A DNA stretch of 35,692 nt from an uncultured Oscillospiraceae bacterium (lineage in GTDB: Bacteria > Bacillota > Clostridia > Oscillospirales > Oscillospiraceae), in contig CATLEJ010000007.1 of NCBI GenBank assembly GCA_949916125.1, positions 1 through 35,692 on the forward strand, written 5' to 3'. The position numbers and the translations under genes are program-made. Each line of letters opens with the position of its first letter. The first letter of the stretch is position 1. The notes beneath the pieces were generated by a model. The model did not search any database. It was not told the DNA's origin and worked only from the letters and a program-made list of their open reading frames with translations. Shown piece after piece: positions 1 to 8,478 of this stretch.

Positions 1-106
1 CGGCTGAATTGTCCGGCTGTGTCGGGAGGTCGTAGGCAACCCGGCAGCCGGAAAGCAAACACACGGGCAGGCAAACAATTAAAAGTATCAGGCTTTTCCC
101 CCTCAT
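1..106 (-). CDS. Lipoprotein, N-terminal fragment (cut by window edge)
   Basis: This gene is too short for the ORF track. Reading the minus strand from an ATG at 106 gives 35 codons that run off the window without a stop. The peptide starts with MRGK, has a hydrophobic stretch and then a lipobox, LLSGC, so the mature protein should be lipid-anchored on the outer face of the membrane. A GAGGGGG Shine-Dalgarno sequence lies 9 bases before the ATG. It follows the VWA-FHA gene on the same strand after 85 bases, so it is probably the next gene of the type VII operon. Nothing of the mature domain is visible and no function can be given. Confidence 0.7.
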   Translation of the reverse strand, partial: MRGKSLILLIVCLPVCLLSGCRVAYDLPTQPDNSA

Positions 107-191
107 AGACACATCCCCCTCACAGTTTTTGCGCGCCTCCGGCACGGGGTTTTCCTTCCCGCCGCGCCCTCCGCCGCAGGGGGCGGCGGCC

Positions 192-1697
192 TCACCGGAC
201 TTCCACCAGAAGCTCCAAACGGCCCAGCTTGATGACGCTCCCGTTGGAGATCTCCGCCGCGTCCACCACCTGGATCCCATCCACATAGGTGCCGTTCCTG
301 GAATTCAGGTCCCGGATGCGGAATGTGACGCCGTCCAGGTAAATCTCGCAGTGCCTGCCGGAGACTGATCTGTCATAGTCCAACACAATCTGGTTTGCAG
401 AGGCGCGGCCAATGGATACCCTACCCTGCAGGGGGACCTCAAAGTGCCTGCTGGGGTTCGCCCGGTCCGTAAGGCTCAGCGTAATAAGGCGTTCGCTGGT
501 CATCAGGAGCACCGTCCCGCCATCATCTTCCTCGTCCTGTACAAACGTATCGTCCGCGCCGGGAAGGAACTCATCCTCTACCACCGGCTTGATCCGCTCC
601 GCCTCCCTTTTCCGGCGCAGCAGAAAATAGCAGGAAACGCCGGCGGCGGCCAAGACACACACCGCCAGCGCAATCCACGGCAGCGATTTCAGGACGGGGG
701 ACGGTTCGGGTTTGGGGTCCGGCTCCGGAACGGGGGCGGGGGTTGGATCGGGCCGGGGAGAGGGCGCGGGAGCCGGGGTTTCCGTCGGCGTAACGCTGCC
801 AAACGGCATGGTGGCTGTCAATTCTACCACAGCCCCGTCGCTGAAGGTGATCTGGACGCCCCGCGGGGCGCCGTCGCGCATGGCCTCCGGGATTATGACC
901 CGGGCGCACACCGGCAGCTCCGCGCCGCTCAGCTCCCGGGACACGGCAAGGGTATCTTCCAAGCCGGTCAGCGGCCAGCTTTTGGCATTGGTCAACCGGG
1001 ACAGGGAATACATCTCTTTGAGCGCCTGTTCGTTCCCATCCCGTTTACACCCCAATGTGTAGATGGGGATATTTCGCTCCCGCAGGCGCAGGGTCAGCTC
1101 GTCCTTGGTCAGGCCCTCCGGGTTGACGTCCATACCGTCGGAGATCACCACGATGCGGACGAATTCCTGGCCCTCCCGGGCGGCCTCCTCATCCAGGACG
1201 CCCGCCAGCGCGTCCACAAGGAACGCATACTGGTTGCTGTGCTCAATGCTGTCGATCTGGCTTTTCAGCTCGGCGTAGTTCCGGCTGTCCCGGAGTATCA
1301 CATTGAGGCCGGCGCTGAAGGTACACAAATTAAACCGTTCCCCCGGCGCGCCCCCGGCCACCAGGTCGGTAAGCAGCTGCTTGATCTTGGCCCGGTCCGT
1401 CTCGCCGATGGAAAGGGAATTGTCCACCAGCAGCCAGGTGACTACGGGGATATCGCCGTCAGCGCCGGTGACAACAGCGCCGGCCGCGCTCTGCGTCCCC
1501 ACCCGGGCCTCGGCGGACTGGTTCTGTCCGCCGTGCCGGACATAGACCAGCACGGCGTCCTGTGTGACATACCATTCCATTGCATTTGCCCCGGAAGAAG
1601 GCTGGGCGCCCCATGCCGCCGGCGCGGAGCAAAGGGCCAGCAGAACGGCGGCGGCCACACACAGGGCGCGGCCCCAGAGCCTATGCTTTCCGCTCAT
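192..1697 (-). CDS. Secreted VWA domain - transmembrane - cytoplasmic FHA protein of the type VII locus
   Basis: The ORF track starts at a TTG; the ATG at 1697, with GGAGG 7 bases upstream, is preferred (501 residues). Order of parts: signal peptide (about 1-30), VWA domain (about 83-270) with an intact MIDAS start DNSLS near residue 92, a proline-rich linker (about 303-335), a membrane helix (about 340-360), an acidic segment, and a C-terminal FHA domain (about 425-497) with IGRASAN, SGRHCEI and NSRNGTYV, all the usual phosphothreonine-binding features. The predicted topology puts the VWA domain outside and the FHA domain inside. It overlaps the upstream WXG-like gene by 17 bases, so it belongs to the same operon. 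It may be a scaffold that links a surface ligand to phosphorylated cytoplasmic parts of the secretion machine; that role is inference. Confidence 0.85.
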   Translation of the reverse strand: MSGKHRLWGRALCVAAAVLLALCSAPAAWGAQPSSGANAMEWYVTQDAVLVYVRHGGQNQSAEARVGTQSAAGAVVTGADGDIPVVTWLLVDNSLSIGETDRAKIKQLLTDLVAGGAPGERFNLCTFSAGLNVILRDSRNYAELKSQIDSIEHSNQYAFLVDALAGVLDEEAAREGQEFVRIVVISDGMDVNPEGLTKDELTLRLRERNIPIYTLGCKRDGNEQALKEMYSLSRLTNAKSWPLTGLEDTLAVSRELSGAELPVCARVIIPEAMRDGAPRGVQITFSDGAVVELTATMPFGSVTPTETPAPAPSPRPDPTPAPVPEPDPKPEPSPVLKSLPWIALAVCVLAAAGVSCYFLLRRKREAERIKPVVEDEFLPGADDTFVQDEEDDGGTVLLMTSERLITLSLTDRANPSRHFEVPLQGRVSIGRASANQIVLDYDRSVSGRHCEIYLDGVTFRIRDLNSRNGTYVDGIQVVDAAEISNGSVIKLGRLELLVEVR

Positions 1698-1992
1698 TTG
1701 CAAGCCTCCATGCCTCCAGCTCCGCGTTTCGCACCCTCACGGCAATGGTGCGGATCGCCTGGGCGATGTTCTGGAGATTCCTTGCCGTGACGTGCATATC
1801 CTCCCCCACCTTTTCGCCTTTTCTGAGATAGGCCGCTGTGCTGTCGCTTTTCCAGGCGCTGTGGATATCGCCCAGTATGCCTTCCAGGGTCACGTCCGCC
1901 GCGTTGGTAAGCCGTTTGGCGACATCCTCCAGCCGCGCCGCCTGCCCGATGGCTTTATCATAGTTAAAGTAGATTTCGGCTAAGCTGCTCAA
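1681..1992 (-). CDS. WXG100-like small helical protein (divergent, TTG start)
   Basis: This 103-residue protein is mostly helical. Its central turn AWKSDS sits where WXG100 (EsxA-type) proteins have W-x-G, so the glycine is replaced. It also lacks the C-terminal YxxxD/E signal found in most of its neighbours. The only plausible start is TTG at 1992, preceded by a weak purine-rich site; no ATG lies near the N-terminus. The stop overlaps the start of the VWA-FHA gene. Its length and place in a run of small helical genes suggest a helical-hairpin partner of another secreted protein, but without the export motif it may be carried by a partner or stay in the cytoplasm. Confidence 0.7.
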   Translation of the reverse strand: MSSLAEIYFNYDKAIGQAARLEDVAKRLTNAADVTLEGILGDIHSAWKSDSTAAYLRKGEKVGEDMHVTARNLQNIAQAIRTIAVRVRNAELEAWRLANERKA

Positions 1993-2006
1993 CCCGCCTG
2001 CCCCCT

Positions 2007-2324
2007 TTACACAATCTCGTTTGTCTTGAGCGTGGCATTTTTACTGACCGCGGCCCGCTCCGCGTCCCGGTAGATGCCCGCCATAATCAGCAGGTCCAGG
2101 GGATGCTCCTCCAACCGCCGCAGGATGAAACCGATGTCCTCCTGATAGGACGCGTAGCCCTCCCGATCGCGGGCGCCCGCATCGCCCCGCCAATACCCTT
2201 TGGTTTTGGAAGAAATCGATTGGATCCGGTCAAAACGGGCCCGAATATCCCTCACAACGCCGCTGAACTGGTCCGCCTTTGCCTCCAGCGCTTCCGGCGT
2301 TACACGTAATGTCATGTTAGCCAT
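2007..2324 (-). CDS. WXG100 family protein with LKTNEIV tail
   Basis: A 105-residue EsxA-like protein, a substrate or partner of the type VII secretion ATPase. It has a first helix, a YWRGDA turn (W-x-G), a second helix and a YRDAE export motif (YxxxE). ATG at 2324 has AGGAGGGG just upstream. It ends in LKTNEIV, exactly the same last seven residues as the WXG100 protein at 9314-9628, although the codons differ. It lies 8 bases downstream of the previous small gene, consistent with co-translation. Confidence 0.85.
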   Translation of the reverse strand: MANMTLRVTPEALEAKADQFSGVVRDIRARFDRIQSISSKTKGYWRGDAGARDREGYASYQEDIGFILRRLEEHPLDLLIMAGIYRDAERAAVSKNATLKTNEIV

Positions 2325-2332
2325 AGCCCCTC

Positions 2333-2638
2333 CTACACCCTGATGGATGAAACAATCTGGGAAACCGCGCTTTCACACCGGTCATATTCCGCCCGGGCGT
2401 CGGACGTCTTGTTTGTAAACGCCCGCATCGTCTGGATCAACATCTGCAGCCGCCCCACATCGTCCCGGACAGCGGCGGAGAACGCCTGCTTGGCGCTGCC
2501 CTCCCACATGGTCTCCAGCTGCTCCAGCAGGCCTAACAGCTGATCCGCGTCATCGCCGAGCAGCTTCAGTTCCGCCGCAATTTCCTCAATATCCCCTTTT
2601 AAAATGCCGGTATTCACCTCAATGATATTTGATGCCAT
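2333..2638 (-). CDS. WXG100 family protein
   Basis: A 101-residue two-helix protein of the EsxA/WXG100 family. The central turn is MWEGSA (W-x-G) and a YxxxE motif, YDRCE, follows the second helix, so both parts of the type VII export signal are present. ATG at 2638 has GGAGGGAAGGG upstream. Its first 20 bases overlap the end of the preceding gene, which implies translational coupling. It is probably secreted as a dimer with itself or with a neighbouring small helical protein. Confidence 0.87.
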   Translation of the reverse strand: MASNIIEVNTGILKGDIEEIAAELKLLGDDADQLLGLLEQLETMWEGSAKQAFSAAVRDDVGRLQMLIQTMRAFTNKTSDARAEYDRCESAVSQIVSSIRV

Positions 2639-3020
2639 AGCCCTTCCCTCCGCTGTCGATCTGAAGTGTTTTCAATATGCCTGTGTACTTATCTTCGCTC
2701 CCGCCGCCCGGCGCCGCAGCTGTCCCCCGGGCCGGGCCCGGGCAGTCCTCCAAGGCGTCTGCGTTTCGTCGCTCCGCGCCGGAATACAGCCCGGAAATTT
2801 CCCCCAGCGCAGACGACAGGCCCGCCACCCGCGCAGCCACAAGCGCCATGGATTCTTCCATCCTGGAAATGGCGGAACGGCACTCATCCATCCCTGTGAG
2901 CTGCCGGAGCTGGCGCCGTACCGCCTCCGCCTCATCCCGGCACTGCCCCACTGTTTGGGACAGCTCCAACAGTTTCCGGCTGCCCATATCCACTTGCTGT
3001 GTGCAAAACTTGATCCGCAT
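2619..3020 (-). CDS. Small helical protein with YxxxE motif, type VII locus
   Basis: The track ORF begins at 3233, but the upstream part reads as spurious GC-rich peptide. The ATG at 3020 has AAGGGGGG before it and gives 133 residues. The protein is helical with no W-x-G turn, and carries YSGAE (about 79-83), which fits the YxxxD/E export motif, followed by a low-complexity Pro/Gly tail. It sits between EsaB and a run of WXG100 genes. I do not recognise a named family. It may be a WXG100-like partner or a small LXG-type substrate. Confidence 0.65.
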   Translation of the reverse strand: MRIKFCTQQVDMGSRKLLELSQTVGQCRDEAEAVRRQLRQLTGMDECRSAISRMEESMALVAARVAGLSSALGEISGLYSGAERRNADALEDCPGPARGTAAAPGGGSEDKYTGILKTLQIDSGGKGYGIKYH

Positions 3021-3120
3021 GGGCAGCCCCCCTTGATTGATCCGTCCGGCCCCAGGCGCGCCGCGGCCCGTTCCGTCCGCGTCAAACGGCAGCGCGTACA
3101 GGACAGGCGCCATATGGGCC

Positions 3121-3369
3121 CTACACCAGGATGAGCTCCGAGCTGCCGGTGATCCCATAATCGCCCAGGCACCGGTCCCTGTCACACTGCAGGCCGCCCC
3201 CCACATAGCACAGCACCATCTCGTCCAAATCACCGTGAAACGCCAGGTGCTCCTTTTGGATGACCAGCTCCACCACTTCCTCGATCAGGTCGGACACCTT
3301 TGCCTTTTCCTCCACCGAAAAATTGTAGACCTTTTCCAGGGCGGGCACCTTGATATCCACAATCATCAT
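3121..3369 (-). CDS. esaB: EsaB/YukD-like ubiquitin-fold protein
   Basis: An 82-residue protein from the ATG at 3369; the upstream TTG used by the track is unlikely because a GGAGGGG site lies 6 bases before this ATG. The sequence opens MMIVDIKVPALEK, a beta-strand opening of the YukD type, followed by a helix with an acidic core and a C-terminal strand ending SELILV. That order and size fit YukD/EsaB, small ubiquitin-like components of the Firmicute type VII system that act in the cytoplasm and are needed for or regulate secretion. It lies directly downstream of the EssC gene, a common arrangement. Confidence 0.82.
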   Translation of the reverse strand: MMIVDIKVPALEKVYNFSVEEKAKVSDLIEEVVELVIQKEHLAFHGDLDEMVLCYVGGGLQCDRDRCLGDYGITGSSELILV

Positions 3370-3443
3370 GTCTTTCCCCTCCAATCACAATCTGCCAGCG
3401 CATACTCCGAAGCCTGCGCAATGGGTCCGTGCGGCAGCGCCCT

Positions 3444-3463
3444 CCCCCTGTCAGCACAGGGGG
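3444..3463 (-). other. Short perfect hairpin over the EssC stop codon
   Basis: An 8-bp perfect stem (CCCCCTGT/ACAGGGGG) with a CAGC loop contains the EssC stop codon. No T run follows, so it is not a standard terminator. It may protect or tune the mRNA between EssC and EsaB; that is inference. Confidence 0.4.
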
Positions 3464-6400
3464 ACGACAACCTTAACCAGCCGCTCATCCCTATTTTCGC
3501 TTGGGATTACGCCGATCCCCGGCTTCATGGAGCGGCCCTCATCCTGATAGCCCACGTTCTCAAAGGAAAACAGCTTTTGTTCATTGAACCGGCCGCCAAA
3601 CCGGATGCCGGACTGGTACCCGCGCATATTGTCAAAGCACAGATGGCCCATCAGCTCCGCCTCATCGTGGTCGTTTACCTCGGCATACAGGAAAACATTA
3701 TAACCCTTCCCGCGCTCGCACAGCGTCTCAAACAGGTCCTTCGCATCGAACGCCGGGGACTCCGGATCGTACAGCATTCCAATCAGGCCAGTCATATTCC
3801 CCAAGAAAATATCAATCCGCCGGTTTGCCAACGCCGCGGTAAACAGCTCCTGATCTGTGGCCCGGCGGTCAAGGCATTCCTTTTTGATCCCAGCCCTGCG
3901 CACTAACTCGCCGTGGATCCGGGCCAGGAGGTCATACACCCCCTGCCCATCCGTGCCGTGCGGCAGCGACTGTTCCTCGGCAATCTTCGTAAAGCGTTCC
4001 CCGCCGGGCTCCAGGATGACAACCTCATCCCCCCGGTCCAGGCCGGTGAGCATCAGGTTTTCCATCAGTATGGATTTTCCAGACTTTTTGGCGCCTGTGA
4101 TCAAAAAGACATAGTTCTTGATCAAGTCGAAGGAGTAGATATCCGCATACTTAAAGTCATATCCCACGGGCATGATATCCGCGGCGCCCAGCGCCTGCGC
4201 ATACTCGGGAAGCTGCGTGAAAAGCTCCCGGGTGGGATTGGCGGGGATTTGGGGGATCGCGCGGGCTTTTGGCCCCGAATATGCCGCGTTCATTGCGGCC
4301 ACGGACAGCTGGAGCAGTTCCGTGCGCTCGGGGGCATTTTCCGCATGGGCCGCCAAAGCGGTCTGGAATTCCAGAATGCGCCCGTCACAGTACATCAGGC
4401 CGCGGCCATGCGTCCTGTTTTCCGGCAGCACCGGAGGCCGGACTACGCGCAGCACGTCCGCATAGGCGAAGGCGTCCTGCATTTCCAGCGCGATCCCAGT
4501 GCGGAAGGTCTCCGCCAGCCGGCCGGGCAGCTCCTGCATCCCAACCCCCCCGGCGGAGACCAGCAGGAATACGCCATAGCTGTTGCCCTCCTTGGCGATG
4601 CGGTTCATGATGGCCCCGTACGCCTCGCCAGTCTTTTCGTGGAAGCTGCCATAATTATCGATCACGATGAGAATCGCGGGCACGTTCCACCCGTCATGGC
4701 TGACATAGTCCTCAAAGCTGGTGCCGGCAAAGCGGGTCTTCCGTTCATCCAGGATGCGGCCCATCATGGCGAAGAACTTGTCAAAGTGGTCGGTCTCCAG
4801 GTCCGTCTCATCCATATATCCGCCCATATGCTTCAGGCCGGAGAAGACAGAGAGCATCTTGGCGCTGAAATCCAGGCAGTAGACGTTCAGCAAATCCGGG
4901 GTATACGACGAGACCAGGGAGTAGATGATCGTCTGGAGCAGCGTGGATTTTCCGGTGGACACCGTGCCGATGACCATGTGGTGCCCGCCGGTGGCGAAGT
5001 CTACCGAGGCGGGGATCTGCGCCTGGTTGGCCGGGTCGTCCGCCATGCCGATCACCGCGCTGAGGTGGAAGCGCCGGGGCCGGTCCTGCCATTTTTCCCC
5101 ATTGAACGCATTCCGGGTGAACGCGCCCAAAGAGTCCAGATACAGGTGGTCGGGCAGCACGGGCAGCCAAAGTTTCCGCACTTTCTCAATGCCCATCGCC
5201 TCCGCGGTCCTGCGCAGGTAGTCCACGGTTACCTCCATCTGGGACCGGGTCTTGACCTCCGGGATCCGTACGCCTGTGCGGGAAGCTGTGCGGATGATCC
5301 GCTCCGTCAGCCGCCCCCCGCTTTCCTCCCCGGACAGCGCGCGATAAAGGGCGCAGAAATCATCCATGCGGGCAGTATTAAACTGGTTGTTCTCAAAATC
5401 CGGGTGGAGCTCCTGGATTTTTTGATAAAAGAGATCCTGGAAGTCGCGCATTTCACTGAACACAAAATCCGGTGCGACGGCAAAACTCCCGGACTTTCCC
5501 TCGGCCCAGTGCAGCGCGTCCAGCAGCTGGCCGACCCAGCGCCGTTTCAGCTCCTCTTTGCGCTTGACCCTTGCGTGGTTGCCCGCCAAATCCACCTTGC
5601 CGGTGGCGCTGAGCATCTGCGCGATGGTCAAGCCGCTGCCGCCCAAGTCCTCGTCATAATCCGCGCCGGACCAGCCGCTCTGGAACAGCTCAAAAATCTC
5701 GTCGTTTCCAACCTGCAGGTAGCAGCGGCCGGCCTGGGTCAGATAGGCGGCCTCCGTGCGATGGAGCACGTCCAGGGAGTCCTGACGGTCCTGAACCCTC
5801 AGGCACAGGCGGAATTTACTGTTTGCCAGGATGTTCTCATCCACATTACCCGACGGGCGCTGGGTGGACAAAATCAGGTGCACCCCCAGGCTCCGGCCCA
5901 CCTGGGCAACGCTGATGAGTTCTTTCATAAACTCTGATTCTTCCCGCTTGAGTTCGGCAAACTCATCAATAATAATGAACAGGTGGGGCACCGCCTCTAC
6001 CGCGTCCCCGTTTTTGTAAAGGGCGGTATAGCCGTTGATGCTGTTGACGCCATACTCCGTGAAAATCCGCTGCCTCCGGCGGTTCTCCGACTGGATGGAC
6101 ACCATGGCCCGCTTTACCTGGTTCCCGGACAAGTTTGAAATAGAGCCGATCATATGGGGCAGGCCCTCAAAGAGGTTGGCCATGCCGCCGCCCTTGTAGT
6201 CAATGATAAAGAAGCCGATGTCCTCCGGGCTGAAATTGACCGCCAGGGACAGGATATAGGTCTGGAGCGTCTCCGACTTGCCGGATCCAGTGGTGCCGGC
6301 CACCAGGCCGTGGGGGCCATGGTACCGCTCATGTATATCCAGGTAACAGGGGGTATTCCCGCTGCGGAACCCCACCAGGGCCTTCATGGTCGCAATGGTG

Positions 6401-8430
6401 TTGGATTTTTTCCAGCGCTCCGGCACATTGAGCTCCTCGGGGCGCTGAATCCCAAACATATCGAAAAAGGTCAGGGTGCCGGGGATTTCGCCGTCCTGCT
6501 CGGATTCCAACACCTCAATGCGCCCCAGCGATTTGGACAGCCGCCGGAGGCTTTCATGGGAAACGGCGTCAAACTCCAATTCCGTGCCGTAAGAACGGCC
6601 GCATTTCGTATCATAAACGCCCCGGTAACCGTCGTCATTCTCGATGATATACTCGCATTCATTGGGCAGCCGCTCAGGCTTGTCCGCCAAAATCACCGTG
6701 GTCAACCCCACATCCGCCCCGCGGCCAAACACATAATGGGCGATTGGTTCGCCGTCCAGCAGTTCCGGCTCGGCCACAAAGAGGATAAACCGCGGCTTTG
6801 TCACCCGTTTTTTCTCATTTTCCTCTTCACTGCGGACCCGCATAACCTGATCCAGCGCATGGAGCACATCGCCCATTTCGTCTTTGCTGGTGGCGATATA
6901 GCGGATTTTTTTATCCCCGGACCACACATGGGGAAGCCACATGGCAAAATTCCAGGCATTCCGGTCAATATCGCTGGCGCCGTCATAGACCACGCAGATT
7001 TTCACATCTGTATAAGAATTTGCGGTGGCAATCTGCGCAATCATAGCTTGGGCCACAGTGATCGCGCCTTTGCGTTCCTCCCCGCCCGCAATCCCCACCA
7101 GCCTGTGGGCGAGGAGATCCACTGTGACGGGGACATTTTTCAGCATCTCAAAGTTTTCGCGGATCACCTGGGGCTTTTCGGCCAGCGTGTCGTTGATCAT
7201 CGAGAAGCGTTCCTTGGGGACGGAGATCTCCGCCTGGAAGGGGAGCTCCCCAACGCCCAAGCGCACGCCCAGGAAATCGTCATGGGCGGGGTTCCGGTTC
7301 CACAGCAAGGGGCAGCTCCCGTCCATCGCGCAGCATTCCTCTGCGGCCGGATAGCGCTCCCGCAGCGCATCCGCGTTTTCGTGATAGGCTTTTTCAATCC
7401 GGTTGCGCGTCTGGATCAGGTATTCGCTGTAGCTCTCAAACCGCCGGTTTTCCTCCTGCCTGCGGGTTTTTTTGGCGTAGCGCATATTGACAAGGGCCCA
7501 AACGGCGCCGATCAGGGCAGAGGCAAGGGCGGTGACCATCCCCATGTACATGAGCGCCCCGGAGGCGGCCCCGCCCCGGCGGCTGGCCCAGACAGACAGC
7601 GCGCTGCCCAAAAGCATGGGGATGGCCATCGTCAGCGCCGGGCCGATGGTCATAGCCAGCGGCGCCTCCCGGCTGTCCGGGGGCGGGGGCGGCGCCTCGA
7701 TCTCAAAGGGCTCTGTGTTCAGCTTCTTCAGATTGCGCGGGGAGCGCCGGAACAAGACCTTGTTCCCGCCGCCTGTCCCCGCCGGGGACGCGAGCGCCTG
7801 GATCTCCCCGCCGCTCAGCCTGGGCATGGAGACCGTCAAATTGTCGCACTGTTCAATGGCGACCATATTGCCGAGGTAGATGATGTTCAGCCGCATGATC
7901 CGGATGCTGTCGCCATAATTCAGGATGGTGCTGCCATATACCCGCCTGAAATTCACGTAGGTCCCGTTTTTGGAACTGTCGTAGAGCACCGCTTTGCCGT
8001 CCTGCATTTTAATTGAGCAGTGATCGCCGGTAACCAGCTCGTTGCAGTACTGGATATCATTTCCGGGGTTCCGGCCGATCTTGATCTGGTCAACTTCAGA
8101 CAGGGCATATTTCTGGTATACCGCAAAGGGATTGACCTGCTCAAAGCAGATGACTGCGATTCGCAGGCCCTGCCCCGTCTCCGCCTCAAACTTCAACCCG
8201 TCGCTGATTGTGACGCTGTCCTGCCGCAGCACGCCCTTTTCGGGGATAAGAGCGGCATTTCCGGCGGTCAGATGCCAGACGCCGTCCTGCCGGTCCAATG
8301 TAAAGGTGACATCCCGGTCTAAGGCGAACAGCTCCCGCTCGATCTGGATTTTCAAGGTTTCCTCGCCCCGCTCGGGAAGCGTTACCTCGCGAAAGCCCTT
8401 TTGGCTGTAAATCGACAATACCATTCCCAT
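3451..8430 (-). CDS. essC: EssC/YukB-type FtsK/SpoIIIE ATPase, type VII secretion motor
   Basis: ATG at 8430 (1659 residues), with AGGGG 9 bases upstream, is preferred over the track's TTG at 8439. Domain order: an N-terminal degenerate FHA-like segment (about 1-100), a second FHA domain (about 115-170) with IGRNPGND and SSKNGTYV, two membrane helices (about 260-318), then three FtsK-like ATPase modules. Walker A motifs are GTTGSGKSE (Lys about 718), GTVSTGKST (Lys about 1161) and GAKKSGKSI (Lys about 1452). Module 1 has a clear Walker B, LFIIIDE; module 2 has IVIDNY, without the glutamate, so module 1 is probably the main active ATPase. Length and order match EssC of the Firmicute T7SSb, which recognises WXG100/LXG substrates and drives export. 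Confidence 0.96.
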   Translation of the reverse strand: MGMVLSIYSQKGFREVTLPERGEETLKIQIERELFALDRDVTFTLDRQDGVWHLTAGNAALIPEKGVLRQDSVTISDGLKFEAETGQGLRIAVICFEQVNPFAVYQKYALSEVDQIKIGRNPGNDIQYCNELVTGDHCSIKMQDGKAVLYDSSKNGTYVNFRRVYGSTILNYGDSIRIMRLNIIYLGNMVAIEQCDNLTVSMPRLSGGEIQALASPAGTGGGNKVLFRRSPRNLKKLNTEPFEIEAPPPPPDSREAPLAMTIGPALTMAIPMLLGSALSVWASRRGGAASGALMYMGMVTALASALIGAVWALVNMRYAKKTRRQEENRRFESYSEYLIQTRNRIEKAYHENADALRERYPAAEECCAMDGSCPLLWNRNPAHDDFLGVRLGVGELPFQAEISVPKERFSMINDTLAEKPQVIRENFEMLKNVPVTVDLLAHRLVGIAGGEERKGAITVAQAMIAQIATANSYTDVKICVVYDGASDIDRNAWNFAMWLPHVWSGDKKIRYIATSKDEMGDVLHALDQVMRVRSEEENEKKRVTKPRFILFVAEPELLDGEPIAHYVFGRGADVGLTTVILADKPERLPNECEYIIENDDGYRGVYDTKCGRSYGTELEFDAVSHESLRRLSKSLGRIEVLESEQDGEIPGTLTFFDMFGIQRPEELNVPERWKKSNTIATMKALVGFRSGNTPCYLDIHERYHGPHGLVAGTTGSGKSETLQTYILSLAVNFSPEDIGFFIIDYKGGGMANLFEGLPHMIGSISNLSGNQVKRAMVSIQSENRRRQRIFTEYGVNSINGYTALYKNGDAVEAVPHLFIIIDEFAELKREESEFMKELISVAQVGRSLGVHLILSTQRPSGNVDENILANSKFRLCLRVQDRQDSLDVLHRTEAAYLTQAGRCYLQVGNDEIFELFQSGWSGADYDEDLGGSGLTIAQMLSATGKVDLAGNHARVKRKEELKRRWVGQLLDALHWAEGKSGSFAVAPDFVFSEMRDFQDLFYQKIQELHPDFENNQFNTARMDDFCALYRALSGEESGGRLTERIIRTASRTGVRIPEVKTRSQMEVTVDYLRRTAEAMGIEKVRKLWLPVLPDHLYLDSLGAFTRNAFNGEKWQDRPRRFHLSAVIGMADDPANQAQIPASVDFATGGHHMVIGTVSTGKSTLLQTIIYSLVSSYTPDLLNVYCLDFSAKMLSVFSGLKHMGGYMDETDLETDHFDKFFAMMGRILDERKTRFAGTSFEDYVSHDGWNVPAILIVIDNYGSFHEKTGEAYGAIMNRIAKEGNSYGVFLLVSAGGVGMQELPGRLAETFRTGIALEMQDAFAYADVLRVVRPPVLPENRTHGRGLMYCDGRILEFQTALAAHAENAPERTELLQLSVAAMNAAYSGPKARAIPQIPANPTRELFTQLPEYAQALGAADIMPVGYDFKYADIYSFDLIKNYVFLITGAKKSGKSILMENLMLTGLDRGDEVVILEPGGERFTKIAEEQSLPHGTDGQGVYDLLARIHGELVRRAGIKKECLDRRATDQELFTAALANRRIDIFLGNMTGLIGMLYDPESPAFDAKDLFETLCERGKGYNVFLYAEVNDHDEAELMGHLCFDNMRGYQSGIRFGGRFNEQKLFSFENVGYQDEGRSMKPGIGVIPSENRDERLVKVVVPLC

Positions 8431-8478
8431 CTTGAACAACCCCTGTTTTCTCTCTGTAATTTCCCAAATCCTGAGCCG

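Noticed and set aside
3913-8016. Long plus-strand frames (674 and 620 residues) opposite essC
   Set aside because: Shadow frames of a recognised ATPase gene, with no ribosome site or motif.
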